A DNA stretch of 7,856 bases from positions 1 to 7,856 of the forward strand of contig MUZZ01000161.1 in the NCBI GenBank assembly GCA_003266075.1. The letters are read 5' to 3'. Both the position numbers and the translations under genes were made by a program. The notes beneath the pieces are model-generated. The model ran no database searches. It was not told the origin of the DNA and saw nothing but the letters and a program-made list of their open reading frames with translations. The first letter of the stretch is position 1. The number at the start of each line of letters is the position of its first letter. Source of the DNA: Methanosphaera sp. rholeuAM74 (GTDB lineage Archaea; Methanobacteriota; Methanobacteria; Methanobacteriales; Methanobacteriaceae). Positions 6,148 to 7,856 of the stretch are shown piece by piece.

Positions 6148-6927
6148 ATGTGTAAAGATTTATTTGATAAGAGAATTGGCATTATTGGTGCTGGTAACAT
6201 TGGTTTGAGTGTTGCGTTGAAGTTGTTGGAGAAGGGCTTTTCTAGGGATAATTTGTCGTTATCGTATAATGCATCTATTTTTACTTTTGAACGCTTGTAT
6301 GACAATGACTTGGTAGATTGTATTTCTAGTAATTCACGTATTGTGGATGAATGTGATGTTATACTGTTATGTGTTCCTCCTCAGAGGTTTAAGGAGATTG
6401 GCGATTTCGGCTTGGATGATTCTAAGCTTGTAGTTTCATTCATGGCTGCTATTTCTATTGATGATATCATTAGTCAGTGTGGTACGTCTAATGTTGTCAG
6501 GGTTATTCCTACTGGACCTGACAGTATACGTGATTCTAGGGCTGTTGCTGCCTGTTATCCTTCATGTGACTTATCTGATGAGCTTTTTGGGGTTCTTGAC
6601 TTTGATTGTTACACTTTTGATTGTGAGGATGACTTGGATTACATGGTCATTGCAGGTTGTCTTCCAGCAGTTTTCTGTGTTGCTGATCCTAGTGTTTCGG
6701 ACAATAGGGATGATATTTGCAGATTTGGTCGTGATTTTCCTGTGTTTGTGGAGATTGCCTCTAAGTGTGAAGATTTAGTTCCACGTGAATCTGGGGATGA
6801 TTTTGTCTCTAGTGTTGCTACTGGTGGTGGAGTTACTGAAGCCATATTGTCTGGTTTGGATAGTGGTAAATCATTGTATGAGTCATTGTGTGATGGATTG
6901 GAACGTAATGAGGAGTTATCTAAGTAA
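6148..6927 (+). CDS. Pyrroline-5-carboxylate reductase-like NAD(P)-binding protein
   Basis: The protein has 259 residues, close to the usual ProC length. It starts with a Rossmann nucleotide-binding motif GAGNIG (14-19) after strand RIGII. DVILLCVPPQ matches the D.v.LavKPQ segment of P5C reductases, with Pro for Lys. SFMAAISIDDI matches S..AGi....l, and VRVIPTGP (R118-P124) corresponds to R.MPNTP. GCLPAVF (170-176) sits where GSGPAY-like residues are expected, and ATGGGVTEAIL (224-234) matches the near-invariant ATPGGVTEAGL. ProC reduces pyrroline-5-carboxylate to proline with NAD(P)H. Because several signatures have drifted, the fold is more certain than the reaction. There is no good Shine-Dalgarno before the ATG at 6148, but the frame begins only a few residues before the Rossmann strand, so the start is reasonable. 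Codons are G/T-ending, like those of the cysteine-synthase-like gene. Confidence 0.78.
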   Translation: MCKDLFDKRIGIIGAGNIGLSVALKLLEKGFSRDNLSLSYNASIFTFERLYDNDLVDCISSNSRIVDECDVILLCVPPQRFKEIGDFGLDDSKLVVSFMAAISIDDIISQCGTSNVVRVIPTGPDSIRDSRAVAACYPSCDLSDELFGVLDFDCYTFDCEDDLDYMVIAGCLPAVFCVADPSVSDNRDDICRFGRDFPVFVEIASKCEDLVPRESGDDFVSSVATGGGVTEAILSGLDSGKSLYESLCDGLERNEELSK

Positions 6928-6943
6928 TTTTTTTCAAAAAAAA
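6928..6943. terminator. T7-C-A8 terminator after the P5CR-like gene
   Basis: Seven T begin directly after the stop codon, followed by one C and eight A. The plus strand therefore has a T-run for the P5CR-like gene. The minus strand has a T8 that could stop any transcript arriving from the right. Confidence 0.55.
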
Positions 6944-7051
6944 GTATAAATATTTAAAAAAAGAAAATTTTTCTGGTTTTAAGGGAGTTTTTATTTTCTT
7001 TTTATTTTTTCATACAAGTTATATCATGTTTTTTTGTATAAGGAGTGATGA

Positions 7052-7066
7052 GTCTATTTTTTAGAC
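7052..7066. repeat. Short inverted repeat with T5 loop
   Basis: GTCTA and TAGAC flank TTTTT, forming a perfect 5-bp stem. The layout (short arms around T5) is the same as in each unit of the array at 1129-1230, although the arm sequence differs. A transcription-related role is possible but unproven. Confidence 0.4.
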
Positions 7067-7182
7067 ATTTAGGAATTATTTTATTATAATAGGTGATTTT
7101 TTAACTATTTTAGCATTCTTTTATGATTTTATAGGAGTGATAGTTTATTTTTTTGATAATTCTTTATGTCTATGTCTTTAGC

Positions 7183-7241
7183 TCATTGTAACCATGATTT
7201 TAAAATACATAGTATTTTAGGATAACCTAAATTCATGGTTA
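7183..7241 (-). ncRNA. Candidate structured small RNA or leader element
   Basis: A perfect 9-bp inverted repeat (TAACCATGA at 7189-7197, TCATGGTTA at 7233-7241) encloses two smaller ones. One is an 8-bp stem, TAAAATAC with GTATTTTA, around a 3-nt loop (7201-7219). The other is a 6-bp stem, TTTAGG with CCTAAA, around ATAA (7216-7231). The two inner stems share bases 7216-7219, so they are alternatives or form a trimmed three-way junction. A TTTATATA box on the minus strand puts the expected transcript start at about 7241, the edge of the outer stem. An ATG at 7236 on the same strand opens a 17-codon frame ending at 7183, so a tiny peptide is also possible. The 3' end is unknown. It matches no RNA family I recognise. 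Confidence 0.35.
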
Positions 7242-7263
7242 ATTATTAGTATATATTCCAGAC

Positions 7264-7271
7264 TATATAAA
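7264..7271 (-). promoter_or_regulatory. Consensus archaeal TATA box, minus strand
   Basis: The minus strand reads TTTATATA, the archaeal box A consensus, directly preceded by the A-rich BRE-like CAAAACA. Its centre is about 26 bp from 7241. Read on the plus strand (TATATAAA) it would drive antisense transcription into the acidic-protein gene, which is less attractive. Confidence 0.45.
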
Positions 7272-7303
7272 TGTTTTGGTACACCTAAAAATAAACTTTA
7301 ACT

Positions 7304-7347
7304 AAAAAAACAAAAAACACGCAATTTCTCAAAAAAAATAATAAAAA
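7304..7347 (-). terminator. Oligo-T terminator series of the acidic membrane protein gene
   Basis: On the minus strand, T-runs of 5, 8, 6 and 7 (complements of A-runs at 7343-7347, 7331-7338, 7312-7317 and 7304-7310) begin 9 nt after the stop codon. This is a clear archaeal-style terminator series. Confidence 0.6.
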
Positions 7348-7355
7348 GGGATTAA

Positions 7356-7856
7356 TTATATAAATAACTTACCTCTAATGAAATAACCATAAATCAATGA
7401 AACAGTAATAAGAGCTATTACCAACACATCAAAGAACGGACTATTCAAATAGGTAATTAAGCCATCTTCACTTTCTTTATTAACAACTTCATATACTAAG
7501 GCAGTTGCACCAACAACCCCAACAGAAGAAACATCATGACTACTACTCGAATCCTTAGATTCAATTGTAACAGCACTACCTCCATGCTCAATATCACCTA
7601 CATGTTCACGAGGATCATATTCATCATCAATAGCACTACCAGATGGATTGTCAACAACATCACTAGGATTGTTTTCATCCTCCTCACGCTCAGAAGTATG
7701 TGCTACATTATAATCTTGTTTGTTTTCTTCTGCTCTATTCTCATCTTCACCAACACTTTTTCTATCATCATCAACAGTACTCGTCTGGTTTTCAGGTATA
7801 TCCTTATCCACATCTTCAACTTCTTCGATTTTCTCTACAGGAATCTCCTCAATAGT
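7356..7856 (-). CDS. Acidic, low-complexity protein with C-terminal membrane anchor (N-terminal part outside window)
   Basis: The frame stays open to the window edge, giving 166 visible residues with the start missing; a GTG at 7811 is an internal Val codon in this open frame, not an obvious start. About the first 125 residues are dominated by Asp, Glu, Ser, Asn and Val with no predicted fold, for example EEVEDVDKD and EREEDENN. One hydrophobic helix near the C-terminus (FFDVLVIALITVSLIYGYFI) is followed by the basic tail RGKLFI. The positive-inside rule puts the tail in the cytoplasm and the acidic stalk outside. That suggests a cell-surface protein, perhaps related to the adhesin-like proteins common in Methanobacteriales, but there is no domain to confirm it. 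A tail-anchored cytosolic protein is the alternative. T-runs follow its stop. No partner gene is visible. Confidence 0.72.
   Translation of the reverse strand, partial: TIEEIPVEKIEEVEDVDKDIPENQTSTVDDDRKSVGEDENRAEENKQDYNVAHTSEREEDENNPSDVVDNPSGSAIDDEYDPREHVGDIEHGGSAVTIESKDSSSSHDVSSVGVVGATALVYEVVNKESEDGLITYLNSPFFDVLVIALITVSLIYGYFIRGKLFI

Larger units (their letters stand above)
6944..7355. other. Long AT-rich gap between convergent genes
   Basis: More than 400 bp lie between two gene 3' ends, where usually only terminators are needed. Contents seen are many T-runs and a GTCTA-T5-TAGAC hairpin (7052-7066). There are also three GGAGTGAT/AGGTGAT-like sites (7041, 7091, 7132), none leading into a convincing frame. 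A foldable element at 7189-7241 has a TATA box beside it (7264-7271), and A-runs near 7304-7347 serve the minus strand. No protein gene is supported. Confidence 0.6.

Noticed and set aside
7189..7241. tRNA gene
   Set aside because: The fold is a three-way arrangement without an acceptor stem, T-loop GTTC motif, D-loop or anticodon arm of the right sizes.

Overview
The window looks like part of a very AT-rich archaeal chromosome, most likely a mesophilic methanogen of the Methanobacteriales (Methanosphaera or Methanobrevibacter type). This is inferred from the gene content: a KEOPS Cgi121 subunit, an archaeal Nre DNA-repair protein with a C-terminal PCNA-binding motif, an archaeal-type winged-helix AAA+ ATPase, and a LeuA/CimA-type synthase. 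GGTGAT-type Shine-Dalgarno sites, TTTATATA-like TATA boxes and oligo-T termination tracts agree with it. No database search was possible, so the genus is a guess.

Layout, left to right. (1) 1-1100, plus strand: the 3' part of a 2-isopropylmalate/citramalate synthase gene, followed 2 nt later by cgi121. (2) 1101-1274: about four tandem 28-29 bp units, each with an inverted repeat around a T-tract. They lie between the end of cgi121 and the TATA box of an orphan ATPase gene (1275-2462). (3) 2463-2911: an AT-rich intergenic region with a T8 terminator, a TATA box, a perfect 12-bp palindrome and a weak C/D-box-like element. (4) 2912-3871, plus strand: a divergent cysteine-synthase-family PLP enzyme. 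It converges on (5) a minus-strand pair, nreA (6065-4899) followed 12 nt later by a fold-type-I PLP enzyme (4886-3909). (6) 6148-6927, plus strand, divergent from nreA: a pyrroline-5-carboxylate-reductase-like protein. (7) 6928-7355: an unusually long gap between two convergent genes. It holds T-rich repeats and a 53-bp foldable element placed about one TATA-to-start distance downstream of a TTTATATA box on the minus strand. (8) 7856-7356, minus strand: the C-terminal part of a very acidic protein with one membrane anchor.

The genes form several unrelated small units rather than one system. Amino-acid metabolism (LeuA/CimA, CysK-like, P5CR-like, PLP enzyme) sits next to tRNA modification (Cgi121) and DNA repair (Nre). 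The items most worth following are the tandem inverted-repeat array upstream of the ATPase, the candidate small RNA at about 7183-7271, the strand-composition switch between the left end and the middle of the window, and altered active-site signatures in the CysK-like and P5CR-like proteins. I saw no CRISPR array, transposase, tRNA or rRNA.
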